A DNA stretch of 64,000 bases from Antedon bifida (lineage: Eukaryota > Echinodermata > Crinoidea > Comatulida > Antedonidae), in assembly GCA_963402885.1 (NCBI GenBank), contig OY727096.1:24533820-24597819 (forward strand). Direction: 5' to 3'. How positions within the stretch are numbered: the stretch's first letter is position 1; each line of letters opens with the position of its first letter. Position numbers and translations under genes: made by a program. This document shows positions 1-11,160 of this stretch, in pieces. The notes under the pieces are model-generated. The model was not told the origin of the DNA, did no database searches, and saw nothing but the letters and a program-made list of their open reading frames with translations.

Positions 1-605
1 ATGTTGTTTTGATCTTTTCTTCGTCACCTCCAACAGCAACTAAAGACATAATAGCTTGCATCCAGGTTGTTCCTAAATATAAGATGCCAATACATTGATT
101 TCCTGATTGATTGACTATTTTATGAGTCGTTACTTGAATTTCAAGTTGTTCCTTAAATCTCAATTGATGAGATGAAGTGATCACCAGACATAGATTGAAT
201 GAAATAAGATTTATTGATGAATTCGAGCGATCAAAAGTTTGATTGAATGATAAGATAGGTCGATCATTTTCTTTGACTTTGTCTAGTATTAATTGACATA
301 AAGACCGTTACCTGACTTAGGATAAGTCACAACCCAGACGTCATCGTCACGAACCTCAAAATCTTTAATGGCAATGAGGCTATCTTCCGTCATCCACTTC
401 GACAGCAACATTCCATCTCTTTCCCAAGTCACACAATCATTTTCCCAGTCGTGATCTTTTGCCGAAAAATCGCCAAATAGTTTACTGAAGAGATCGAGAT
501 CTGTACAAAACAAATATTTGTCAAGAGTTTGAGAATCAAAATCAACAGTTTATATCATGCAATAGTGGGAGAATGAAATATTGTTTTACCTTTATCAGAC
601 GCCAT
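1..605 (-). CDS. Cytosolic sulfotransferase (SULT family), 5' part, cut by window edge (SULT-A)
   Basis: Predicted to transfer sulfate from PAPS to a small hydroxyl or amine acceptor in the cytosol. Three coding exons are visible: 590-605 (start codon at 605, MASDK), 312-500 and 1-72 (continuing off the left edge). Joins are in phase with GT-AG borders. The second exon ends in the PAPS-binding 5' loop TYPKSG and the third begins GTTWMQAIMS, giving the family signature YPKSGTTW. Exon 2 is 18 bases longer than in the other three genes, adding six residues near the N-terminus (around DLDLFSKLFGDF). The start was chosen because the three sister genes begin MAT(D/E) at the same 16-base first exon. 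It is the last member of a head-to-tail array of four. The acceptor substrate cannot be read from sequence. Confidence 0.85.
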
Positions 606-2376
606 GTTGGTTGTTCACAAAGTTTCTGAAACATAACATGTTAATTTGATTAAAAATTAATGTATAAAATGCAGTAGTAAGATAGTCATAAAGTTGCTAA
701 TTGAATTGAAACGGTTATCATGCAAGTATTGATAGTTATTCAAGAGGAAGATCTAGCAAACAAATACTCTTCCACATTCCAAGAAACATAGCCTATAGCT
801 GGAAGATCGAACTTTCATTCTGTTGCACATATAGGCTCTGAAGTAATCCTGTACACATTAGAAACTCATCATCATTGGACATCAGTTCCAAGTCTGTCAC
901 TTCTAAAAACTTATTTTATTTGACATAAAAGCGCCATGACCGTTGGAATATCGCTTTAAAAACTGAAAGATTGATTGATCATCATCACCATCCCTATATA
1001 ATATAAATTTCCTTTATGTACCCTAGCGTATTGCAGATTTAGAAATTAGGCTACAGGTTGTTTATTGAAGGATGGTGGATGAAATACTTATAGTGTCACA
1101 GAGGACCGACATTCCATGGGAAAGACAATTCATTGTGACACAGGAATCAACGAACCAATTGTGATCATCCATCCTCTCTTTGTAGGGCCTAGGCTTAATG
1201 CCATACACTATTATCGTCGATATAGGTTTAACCCTGCATTATTCGTGTTGTACAGTAATAAGAATATCATTTAATTGAAATGTTTGATGTTTGTTTGAAG
1301 AGAGAAAGTATAGGCCTACCGTTACTGGTTTTCAAAGAAGTAACACCCACGGCTATTGAATACAGTTCTTATAATAATGTAATACAACATGAGCGAGGTG
1401 CATAAACCGGTCTAGTCGCACTTTTTATCTGAGAGCAGTTTGACCCGATAACATTGTTTAAATATTTATTTAGACTGGCTTTAGCTATGTCATGAGGATA
1501 CTAATATCAATAAAAGTACTTCGGTTCATTCTATATTCTTTTATTATATACACGTACGTTCAAACTTTAATTTGCAGTCCACGAGTAGATTAGATAATAA
1601 ATGCACGTGGAATTATTGTCAAACCTGATCGAACTTTCAAAACTGTTACAATCTAAAGTGATATTCCCGGTGAACGGGCAACTGTGGTTGAAAATTCTTT
1701 TATTGTTTAGGCAATTGGAGAATTCCTGTATGAGAAAAAAGATAATAGTTCACTCACGTTGTATGTGTTTATTTTTTTTATACATGGTTGGTAATACATG
1801 CCTGTATTATTGTGCCATGTACTTATCTATACAATGTACAGACTTTAGTACTTTATTAAGAGTGTGTTATAAGCCTAATTACTATTTGTTACAGATCGTA
1901 TCGAGTATCATTCTTAATCATTAAGGAAGAGGGCGTGTTTCGAGTAGATGTGTAAACCCTAACATTAAAGCTATATTCAAACTTGTTATTTACGAGAGTC
2001 CACTGCTTCATTGTTTGTACAGTATTGTCATGTGAACCTATACTCTAAAATGACACAGGAGCCAACTGCTGCTGATACCGCCACTTCTTAATAGTCCGTC
2101 CCGTGGAAGATTATTCTAAAGATTAGCAGATGAAAGATCTATTGCTATAGAAAACAGTAAACAGTTTTAAAAATTGAAGATTGTTATGCGTAGAAGATCT
2201 TAATGGCGAAGAAGAATAATATGGCGTGATAAACCTAAACATACATAAATATTTCATAATAACACACCAAGAAATACACAGATATAGTGATAGGGCTAGT
2301 CCATGTCTGCACATGAATTGTGTTACTTGTTTGGCGAAGCTATAACATTGTATTTATCATCATATTTTACTTAAGC
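606..2376. other. Spacer between SULT-A and SULT-B
   Basis: Upstream of the SULT-A start and downstream of the SULT-B stop. AT-rich, no convincing coding exon. From about 2130 the sequence is the start of the block duplicated at about 6075. A 107-codon open frame at 1601-1924 has no recognisable content and is probably chance. The SULT-A promoter must lie here, but I see no clear TATA or initiator I would defend. Confidence 0.5.
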
Positions 2377-4696
2377 TTAAGTACAATCATCATAAAGTCC
2401 AGTTCCGTTAAGTTTTTCTATGCATATCTTATCATACTCTTCATTTTGGGCAGCAGTAAAGTAGTTTTTCCAATCGTCAATTACACCTAGTAGTAAAAAG
2501 ACACATCGTCCATCATTATCGTTAATAATAAACAAGAATCAATTATCATGAACACCCCTTCATTAGGCTACAATCATCACCGATATTAACATCTTTTCAT
2601 CACTTATATCAATCAAGCTTAAACCGATCATCAATTTCCCATCTCGCCCAAAGTGTTAAGCCATAGAAGACAGATTAAGTCTGCTTTCACGAGGGGGTCA
2701 CTTGATTGGTGGATTTGTTGGAAACGGCTTGACTACCACAATAATTTTAAATGAACGAGAAAGCTATTAAAAATGTATAACATTTTTTCTAACTTTATAG
2801 GATAGTATTAGACGACACTAGACATAGAAGTCACTATTATACATGATCCATGGCGTTGAGAATGTCCACTGATCAGACTCCTACCTTTTCTAAAAAATGA
2901 AGTATCTTTATAAACATGCATGTCGATCGGCAATAGTTTCTCGGGAGGCGGATGGACTCGGTGACTGCAGGTCTTCATACTTTTAAAACTGGATTTTTCG
3001 ACAATTTTGTCAATAACATCATCTGAAAGTTTGTATCCCATGAATTCAGCAACTTTAACAGTGGCAACCTTTGGATCCTGAAGACAAAATAAATCATTAT
3101 GGATGATTATGAATGAATATTGCTAGTGGTGTGTGAAAATAAAGTTTTTGTTCATACCTTCTTCATGTCTTCGTACCTCAAGAACAGAACATTGGGAAGA
3201 TGACGTCTTTTCCACCAGAACAGGTTATGTTGAAACCAAGAACCATAGCAAACTATTAATGAATTGCAATAACATTGCTTAATGATTTGGTTACGTTGAA
3301 TTGACATGCATCACATAGCTTCAAGCATTATTTACTTACCGTTGTCTTCCTTGTAATCTTCGTAGAACAGGTTCCAATCTGTGTACTTTGGCAAACTACG
3401 GCTGTATGTGTGAAAGTGAAAGTACGACACAGCAACATCCTTAGGATTTCTTGCAACGTAGATGATCTTTTAAGAAACCCAAATGCAATTAATAATGTAA
3501 TCAACACATAAATATACCAGCCGTGTTTTGTTAGGTAAAGTAATAATATATGTTTAAATGTTTAATTTCGATTAGGAAAAATATTGTCAGACCGGATAGG
3601 AAGGAGCTAAAACGTTCGTCATGACAGGACAAACCACTGCTGTTTTCTACATATTTCCAACACAACCAATGATTAATGAAGGATTACCTTTGGTTTCTTT
3701 TCTAACAGTTGCCGAGGCTGGTGAATATCTTGAAGGTGAGTTTTAATCATTCGTGGAGAAGGGGCTTGATCTATAATTCTATGTAGAGCCGGCGTGCTGT
3801 CGAGCTAGATTAGGGAGTGATAAAAAACAATGACAAAATTGATAATATCTCTGGCCAGCTCTTCGTGGTTTAGGCTACTGTAGCTGATAAATGTTTTCCC
3901 TTTCTGACATGCCTGTGAACTTATGTTTAACGTGTTTAAGATTAGAGAAGAGTGAGATATAGACCTACCAATGAATAGTGAGGAGCAAAAGAAAATTCTA
4001 TGAATGGTACATTCTCTACGTATGTCGTTTTGATCTTTTCTTCGTCACCTTCAACAGCAACTAAAGACATGATAGCTTGCATCCAGGTTGTTCCTAAGGA
4101 ATCACGTTCGGAATCATTTAATATTTGATTTGAGTGTATGTTGGGTGAATTGATCAATTGATTGATGAATAATTGAGCAACTTGCAGGAAATTGATTTGC
4201 TTGACTGTCATTTTTGGTTATTCTGTTGAGTTTATTAGTGTTGTCAGTGAATTATCGATGGCAACTTGAGCACAAAATGTCTTGTGAAGGAACTTACCTG
4301 ACTTGGGATAAGTCACGAGCCAGATGTCATCGTTACGAACCTCAAAATCTCTAATGGCATTGAGGTTATCCTCTCTTACCCACTTCGACAGCAAAACTCC
4401 ATTATCTATCCAAGTTACACAATCATGATTGGCCCAGTCTTGTTTATCAGCCGAACCAGAAAATGAATCTGCATATTAAGTAAGTTATATAAAACAAATG
4501 ACGTGAATTTGTTAAAATGAATGAAGGAAGTTAAGCTCTATCAAACTAGTTTGACAAAGAAAGTGTGATGTGCCCAATTATAGTAGTGATACGCCAAAAT
4601 ATGGCATGATATGATATCATGTCCATATAATAATGGGCAATTCACAAGTTTTTGTGACATAAAGTTTGAAGAAATGTTACCTTTATCAGTTGCCAT
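2377..4696 (-). CDS. Cytosolic sulfotransferase (SULT-B), complete, 317 aa
   Basis: PAPS-dependent cytosolic sulfotransferase, acceptor unknown. Coding exons in transcript order: 4681-4696, 4298-4468, 3969-4093, 3688-3804, 3340-3466, 3158-3252, 2885-3077, 2377-2486. They sum to 954 bases, so the frame is intact. Motifs: YPKSGTTW (about residues 58-65, 5' phosphosulfate loop), PRMIKTHL with the catalytic His near 127, YVARNPKDVAVSY with the 3'-phosphate Arg and Ser near 149 and 157, RKG at 280-282, and a C-terminal KNYFTAAQNE resembling the SULT dimer motif (K-T-V-E, Val replaced by Ala). The usual RKGxxGDWK box reads RKGVIDDWK here, with Asp in place of the conserved second Gly. Length is slightly above the usual 285-300 because of a longer N-terminus. 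It was duplicated together with SULT-C. The whole open frame argues against a pseudogene. Confidence 0.9.
4531..4669. mobile_element. MITE-B copy in SULT-B intron 1, one end lost
   Basis: Short fold-back element: left arm reads AAGCTCTATCAAACTAG, the interior has GTGTGATGTGCCC and its imperfect inverse, and the right arm starts CATAAAGTTTGA. Compared with the sister copy at 10551-10711 the outer right arm (GTGTAGACAGAGCTT) is missing, so the deletion came after the gene duplication. Confidence 0.7.
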
Positions 4697-6300
4697 TTTT
4701 CACGTAACGGTTTCTAAAAAATAAATACATATGAATAATAGTTGGAAATATTATTGATCATGAAATATTTGGCAGTGATGGTTCCATTAAGAAGTACAAA
4801 CAAGTTTTATCGTTATCGTTTTCACCGAAGTTAAGCAAGGTTGGGACGGTTGCGTTGTATGGGAGACCGTCTAAGAATATCAGGTGCTGTATAGACCAGA
4901 GAGTGATGGTATAATGTCAAGGAGTCGGACTAGCATGTGATGGCATCGGTTCGAACCTGTTTGTGCCATATTGACTGTGTCATTAGTAGAGATGCATTAC
5001 TCTTATTGCCTCAACAGTGCATTTCCTGGTATGCTGATATCTCAGTAAGCGCTGCACGGCACTGCTGGCTGTCGCGCTTCTCAGTTTTAGTTAAGTTTGA
5101 GAACGATCATAATTAGGCCTACCTTACAGTTTTTCCTTTACCTCCAGCAGTCAACATTTTATTGCGCCTATTTATATTTAAACATTCTTTCCATTTGTTA
5201 ACGTCCCGTTTATTTGGTCAAGACCACGTTTCAATATCACCGTACAACGTAGGCCTACTAAGCCCTAATACTAGTAGCCTAATATAGATAAGAAAAAGTA
5301 GGCCTATTTGAAAACATACCTATTTGTCAATACACCATCAACGAAAACTTCGTGAGTTGATAATGTCGTATAAAACTGGTCTGACCTTAGTTAACAACGG
5401 CAGATGGTAGGCCAACTATATTATACATGAATGTGTTTATATATAGACATTGTGTTTATTTAGCCAACCGTAGCGAAGTCATTGTGTGATAACATTTTGT
5501 CAAGCAGTATAGTTACTAAACCATCTGGGTATTTTAACCTTTTACCTTGACACAAACTTTGACAAATATAGTACCGTTTTATTGTCTGTATAAGAATAAT
5601 TGAACGTCTTTTGAAACTATATACCATCCTAAAGGAGAAAATACCATAATAGCTGGCCTAGTTTCCATGGTCCGCCGAATTCTTGTAGTAGGCCTACGGA
5701 TGATCCGGATTTATCAATCATTACTAGGCCTACCATGAGCTTTGAAAATTTGGCTCTCGAAACATTTATTTGAAAAGTTCATAGTTCGAACGCTTGTTAA
5801 GCAAGGGACTTCGGTTTTGTTGCTGGATGATGAACTTTCGTTTTCTCATTTTCCTTGAACAGATCTTTTATTTTATTTATTTACACTCCTTTGTAAATTC
5901 ATAACATAACCATAGAAGTGGTAGGCCTACGAATAATATATTCACGTTAATAATAACGGAATACAAATGTGCATAATGTGTTATGCATTATTAGGCTACT
6001 GACTTGGTCTCATTCTATTACTAGAATACATACAAAAGATTATTATTGAAAGATTATTCAATTATTACTATTCTCATAGAAAACAGTAGACAGTTTTGAA
6101 AATTGAAGAGTGTTATGCGTAGAAGTCCTAATGGTCAAGAAGAATAATATTGCGTGATAAACCTAAACATACATAAATATTAATTGTATAAAACACACTG
6201 AGAAGTACAAAGATATTGTGATAGGGCTGTCCATGTCTGTACATGAATTGTGTTACTTTTTTGGCGGAGCTATAAGATTGTATTTATCATCAGATTTTAC
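4697..6300. other. Spacer between SULT-B and SULT-C
   Basis: Holds the presumed SULT-B promoter, the 5S-derived SINE described separately, several scattered AGGCCTA words, and from about 6075 the start of duplication copy 2 (the 3' flank of SULT-C). No coding exon seen. Confidence 0.5.
4822..5105 (+). mobile_element. 5S-rRNA-derived SINE (SINE3-type), copy 1
   Basis: The head matches the 3' two thirds of 5S rRNA: CACCGAAGTTAAGCAAGG (box A region) followed by GTATGGGAGACCGTC (box C region) and AATATCAGGTGCTGTA. It is followed by a non-5S body with GGTTCGAACCTGTTTGTG and TGCATTACTCTTATTGCC. The 5' part of 5S is missing. SINEs with 5S heads (SINE3 class) are known from fish and some other animals. 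The same element lies at 10882-11160 in the duplicated block, so it was inserted before that duplication. Confidence 0.75.
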
Positions 6301-9300
6301 TTAAGCACAATCATCATAAAGTCCAGTTCCGTTAAGTTTTTCTATGCATATCTTATCGTACTCTTCATTTTGGGCAGCAGTAAAGTAGTTTTTCCAATCG
6401 TCAATTACACCTAGTAGTAAAAAGACACATCGTCCATCATTATCGTTAATAATAAACAATAATCAATTATCATGAACACCCCTTCAGTAGGCTACAATCA
6501 TCACCAACATTAACATATTTTCATTAAAAAAAAATAAAAAACATCTTTTCATCACTTGTTTCAATCAAGCTTAAACCGATCATTCGCCCACCTCGCCCAA
6601 ATGTTAAGCCATAGAAGACAGATTGAGCCTGCTTTCACGAGGGAATAACTTGATCGGTGAATTTGGTGGAAATGGCTTGACCTGGACGAGAAAGCTATTA
6701 AAAATGTGAACTTTTTTCTATCCCAGGTAAAAATTCCAGTTGAAGACCAGTTGGGAATTTTCCCAGTTGGGAATTTTCCCTGTTGTGAATTGAGACAATT
6801 TCCAGTTGAAAACCAGTTGTGAAATTTCCAACTGGTCTGATAATCCCAGTTGTGAATTTTCAACTGGTCTAATAATCCCAGTTGTGAATTTTCAACTGGT
6901 CTGATAATCCCAGTTGTGAATTCTCCAACTGGTCTGATCAATCCCAGTTGTAAATTTTTCCCAGTTGAGAATTTTCCCAACTGGTAAATTTCAGTACAAA
7001 AACAAATCACACAAACTACAGAACTTATTGTTTAACTGTTTATTTTATTAACTTTAATAATTACAATTACAGTAGTTACTTTCAATTATGCAGTACTGTA
7101 GTTAATTACCTCACAAGTCAAAAGTCTTAACAACCTGCATAACCCCTACATCTACACAAATGTTAGCATATCCCTCCTGTTTCTTTTTAACAGGTCCATG
7201 GAAATGGAGATCTAGCATTTATTCAGTAATTTATTATGTAAGTTATGGCCACCACCTTCTTTATTTAGTCATGTTGAAAAAATTAGTCCTGAAAAGAGAA
7301 AAACCAAAACAAATTGTTACTTTTATAAACAATCTACTGGTAGTGCAAGGAATAAATCAAATTCAAAACATTATACTCTTTCTGTATAATTAATATTAGG
7401 CTATATACATAAATATATTTACCCTTCAAATTGTACTTTTTTGGTTGGTTTATTATAGCCTTGTTATACTGTATTTAAGTAAACTGGAAAACACCTGTGT
7501 ATGACAAAAATTAAAGGAAAATTAAAAAGTATAGAATTTAGTTTTATAAGTAAACGAGACAGACTATAAACAGCATGGATTAGGTTGCTTCATAGATTAG
7601 TAGTACTGTATTAAGCTAGACTATTGAAGGGGGTATTCAACGCTAGGCTAGAGTAGTGGCAATACAACCTGCAGAACAGTTAGTACTAGGCCTAGCTAGT
7701 TTTAAGCCTAGACCTACTACTAGTACTTCTACTTAGAGGCCTAACTAAATTAACAACAGTATTCATCATCATGAAATAGCCAAGCCTAGAAATAATGCTT
7801 TTTTTGTGTGGTAATAGTATAGGCTTTGTTTCTAGCCTACTAATACTATAGTTTGTGATCGTACACAGCCATGTAATCAAGCACCTAGCAAGGTGTAAGG
7901 CAATGCTGTTGAGGCTAGCCTAGCTGGGTCGCCTAGCTAGCTAGGCCTAGCCTAGCCAGTAGCGAGGCCTCTGTTTTGTTGTCGATCTTTTTTGATCATC
8001 AGAAGTAATAAGAGATAATATATATCAGGCCTACCTTCTATAAAACAGCAAGATTGTGCCTCATCCTTAAGTTGATGCGATTAGCCAATAATACGGTGTT
8101 ACTAAAACCAAAACCCTTTCTAGGCCTAGGCTTGATTTCATTATCAACTCCTGTGCTGTGTGATCGCCAATTTTGCCGCCGAGACTACTGCTGTCACACA
8201 ACAAAGGAAGCCGTTATTTTGGCCGTTGGCTTGCAGGTTTCTGATTGGTTGTTTACGGTCTGCCGGCCTACGACGCATGCTCGTTATACGTCTATGGTCC
8301 ATTATTTAAAAAATATTCTATGCAGTATTTTATTTGATTTAATTGTGATTGTTTGTTGCAATGATATAGGATTATAAATAAATAAAAAAAATTTAGTTAT
8401 TATATTTTTAATTGTAATGACGGACCATGCTTCTTTTTCAGTCACCTCATCCCAGAACCACCTCTCCCCTGGGTCCTCTCTCCCATTCTCCCACACCCGG
8501 CCATCCTCCTTCTCCCTTCTTTCTTTGGTTCCTTGGAAAAAATAGTTGAAAAAGTTGCCCATTTTAAAAAACCAATTGGACCAGTTGTGTTTAAAAAAAA
8601 ACTAGTTGACCAGTTGGAAAACCAGTTGACCAGTTGGGAACACCAGTTGACCAGTTGGAAAAACCAGTTGACCAGTTGAAAAACCAGTTGACCAGTTGAA
8701 AAAAACCAGTTGACCAATTGGAAAACCAGTTGAACCAGTTGAAAACCAGTTGGACCAGTTGAAAACCAGTTGGACCAATTGAAATTTCCAACTGGTCTCA
8801 ACTGGAATTTTTACCTGGGTAACTTTACAGGATAGTATTAGACGACACACTAGACGTAGAAGTCACTATCCATGATCCATGGCATTGAGAATGTCCACTG
8901 ATCACGCTCCTACCTTTTCTAAAAAATGAAGTATCTTCATGCATGTCGATCAACAAAAGTTTCTCGGGAGGCGGATGGACTCGGTGACTGCAGGTCTTCA
9001 TACTTTTAAAACTGGATGTTTCGACAATGTTGTCAATAACATCATCTGAAAGTTTGTATCCCATGAAATCAGCAACTTTAACAGTGGCAACCTTTGGATC
9101 CTGAAGACAAAATAAATCATTATGGATGATTGTGAAAGAATATTGCTAGTGGTGTGTGAAATTAAAGTTTTTGTTCATACCTTCTTCATGTCTTCGTACT
9201 TCAAGAAAAGAACATTTGGAAGATGACGTCTTTTCCACCAGAACAGGTTATGTTGAAACCAAGAACCATAGCAAACTATTATTGAATTGCAATAACATTG

Positions 9301-10742
9301 CTTAAGGATTTGGTTACGTTGAATTGACATGCATCACATAGCTTCAATCATTATTTACTTACCGTTGTCTTCCTTGTAATCTTCGTAGAACAGGTTCCAA
9401 TCTGTGTACTTTGGCAAACTACGGCTGTATGTGTGAAAGTGAAAGTACGACACAGCAACATCCTTAGGATTTCTTGCAACGTAGATGATCTTTTAAGAAA
9501 CCCAAATGCAATTAATAATGTAATCAACACATAAATATACCAGTCGAGTTGTTAAGTAAAGTAATATATATATGTTTAAATGTTTAATTTCGATTATTAT
9601 ATTGTCAGACCGGAGAGGAAGGAGCTATCAACGTTCGCCATGACAGGACAACCCACTCCGGTTTCTACTCTACATATTTCCAACACAACCAATGACTAAC
9701 GAAGGATTACCATTGGTTTCTTTTCTAACAGTTGCCGAGGCAGGTGAATATCTTGAAGGTGAGTTTTAATCATTCGTGGAGAAGGGGCTTGATCTATAAT
9801 TCTATGTAGAGCCGGCGTGCTGTCGAGCTATATTAAGGAGTGATAAAAAACAATGACAAAATTGATAATCTCTCTTGCTAGCTTTTCGTGGTTTACGCTA
9901 CTGTAACTGATAAATGTTATGCCTCTCTGACGTGCGTGTGAACTGTTACTTATGTTTAACGTGTTTAAGATTGGAGAAGAGTGAAATATAGACCTACCAA
10001 TGAATAGTGAGGAGCAAAAGAAAATTCTATGAATGGTACATTCTCTACGTATGTCGTTTTGATCTTTTCTTCGTCACCTTCAACAGCAACTAAAGACATG
10101 ATAGCTTGCATCCAGGTTGTTCCTAAGGAATCACGTTCGGAATCATTTAATATGGGATTTGATTGTGTGTTGGGTGAAATGAATAATTGAGCAACTTTGA
10201 AGAAATTTATTTGCTTGACTGCTTTTTGAATATTGGTTATTCGGTTCAATTTATCAGTGTTGTCAGTGAATTATCGATGGCAACTTGAGCAAACAAATGT
10301 CTTGTGAAGGAACTTACCTGACTTGGGATAAGTCACGAGCCAGATGTCATCGTCACGAACCTCAAAATCTCTAATGGCATTGAGGTCATCCTCTCTTACC
10401 CACTTCGACAGCAAAATTCCATTATCTGTCCAAGTTACACAATCATGATTGGCCCGGTCTTGTTTATCAGCCGAACCAGAAAATGAATCTGCATATTAAG
10501 TAAGTTATATAAAACAAATGACGTGTATTTGTTAAAATGAATGAAGGAAGTTAAGCTCTATCAAACTAGTTTGACAAAGAAAGTGTGATGTGCCCAATTA
10601 TAGTAGTGATACGCCAAATATGGCAGTGATATGACATCATCATGTCCATATAATAATGGGCAATTCACAAGTTTTTGTGACATAAAGTTTGATAGTGTAG
10701 ACAGAGCTTTAGAAAAGAGGTGTTACCTTTATCAGTTGCCAT
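6301..10742 (-). CDS. Cytosolic sulfotransferase (SULT-C), complete, 315 aa
   Basis: Close paralogue of SULT-B, with the same expected PAPS-dependent reaction. Coding exons: 10727-10742, 10318-10488, 9998-10122, 9711-9827, 9363-9489, 9181-9275, 8914-9100, 6301-6410; total 948 bases, frame intact. The catalytic and cofactor motifs match SULT-B (YPKSGTTW, PRMIKTHL, YVARNPKDVAVSY, RKGVIDDWK, including the unusual Asp). Differences: exon 7 lacks two codons (IDMHEDTSFF against IDMHVYKDTSFF), a Trp is replaced by Arg in the N-terminal region (DRANHDC against DWANHDC), and exon 4 ends KKPM instead of KKPK. Intron 7 is 2.5 kb instead of 0.4 kb because of a transposon insertion, so splicing must span it. 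Looks functional, but expression has to be shown. Confidence 0.9.
6735..6993. repeat. Left subterminal CCAGTTG/CAACTGG array
   Basis: Tandem units of about 32 bases, each carrying CCAGTTG then CAACTGG in opposite orientation (CCCAGTTGTGAATTTT followed by CAACTGGTCTGATAAT), so each unit can fold. Open frames across it (for example 6561-7010 minus) are products of the repeat. Confidence 0.85.
8578..8800. repeat. Right subterminal ACCAGTTG array
   Basis: About sixteen CCAGTTG words, mostly in pairs (ACCAGTTGACCAGTTGGAAA, period about 21), all in one orientation except at the terminus. Because the period avoids stops, all three reverse frames are open and give Gln-Leu-Val/Asn-Trp-Phe-rich repeats that should not be taken for proteins. 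Confidence 0.85.
10551..10711. mobile_element. MITE-B copy in SULT-C intron 1, both ends present
   Basis: Starts AAGCTCTATCAAACTAG and ends GTGTAGACAGAGCTTTA. Interior GTGTGATGTGCCC and ATGGGCAATTCACAAG form the inner arms. Orthologous to 4531-4669. Confidence 0.75.
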
Positions 10743-10881
10743 TTTTGACGAAACAGTTTCTAAAAAATAAATACATGTAGATTGAATAATAGTTGGAAAT
10801 AGTATTGATTATGAAATGTTTGGCAGTGATGGTTCCATTAAGAAGTGCAAACACGTTTTCTAATGGTCTTTTAAAATAAAA

Positions 10882-11160
10882 CTGAGATCAAAGTTCAGCA
10901 ACGTTGGGTCCGGTTGCATTCTTGTATGGGAGACCGTCTTAGAATATCGGGTTCTGTATAGACCAGACAGATTGTGTAATGTCAAGGGGTCGGACTAGCT
11001 TGTGATGGCATGGGTTTGAGCCTGTTTGTGCCATATTGACTGTGTCATTTCATTAGTAAAGATGCATTACTCTTATTGCCTCGACGTGTACATACAGTGC
11101 ACCTCATGATGAGTAGGCGCTGCACGTCATCACTGCTGGCTGTCCTCCTCAACTTTAGTT
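10882..11160 (+). mobile_element. 5S-rRNA-derived SINE, copy 2
   Basis: Paralogous to 4822-5105. The 5S part reads AAAGTTCAGCAACGTTGGG then TTGTATGGGAGACCG and AATATCGGGTTCTGTA. The body includes GTCGGACTAGCTTGTGATGG and ATGCATTACTCTTATTGCC. It keeps some 5S-like bases that copy 1 has lost (CAACGTTGGGTCCGG), so neither is a direct descendant of the other's present sequence. Confidence 0.75.

Larger units (their letters stand above)
2130..5980. repeat. Segmental duplication, copy 1 (contains SULT-B)
   Basis: This block is repeated in the same orientation at about 6075-11480. Matching landmarks in order are the 3' flank (2150 vs 6080), all eight SULT exons and introns, the MITE-B copy in intron 1 (4531 vs 10551), the 5S-derived SINE (4822 vs 10882), and flanks at 5546 vs 11198 and 5815 vs 11291. 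By eye most stretches differ by only a few percent, with scattered indels, so the duplication is fairly recent relative to SULT-A and SULT-D. Confidence 0.85.
6722..8819. mobile_element. Non-autonomous TIR element, 2098 bp, in SULT-C intron 7
   Basis: Begins CCCAGGTAAAAATTCCAG and ends with its inverse (AATTTTTACCTGGG). The inverted repeat continues for about 38 bases with one indel. Paralogous intron 7 of SULT-B (about 2797) shows the empty site TTTTTTCTAACTTTA. The filled site reads TTTTTTCTAT, element, TAACTTTA, which fits either a 3-bp TAA duplication with one change (PIF/Harbinger-like TWA) or a 2-bp TA duplication. Inside the termini are dense arrays of CCAGTTG/CAACTGG, about fifteen on the left (6735-6993) and sixteen on the right (8578-8800). 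I see no transposase. The centre holds a TAGGCCTA-rich stretch and a CpG-bearing, promoter-like piece. Confidence 0.85.

Noticed and set aside
1601-1924. 107-codon plus-strand frame as a small gene
   Set aside because: Hydrophobic, Cys/Leu/Tyr-rich composition typical of AT-rich chance frames; no splice or family support.
6561-7010. 149-codon reverse frame
   Set aside because: Runs across the left CCAGTTG array and the element border; a by-product of the repeat.
8054-8377. 107-codon frame inside the 2.1-kb element as a possible transposase
   Set aside because: No DDE/DDD pattern, helix-turn-helix or similarity to any transposase; the sequence looks like non-coding promoter-type DNA.
8442-8850. 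Three overlapping reverse-strand frames with Gln-Leu-Val and Asn-Trp-Phe repeats
   Set aside because: They are translations of the ACCAGTTG array, open in all frames because the unit lacks stops; no protein is expected.
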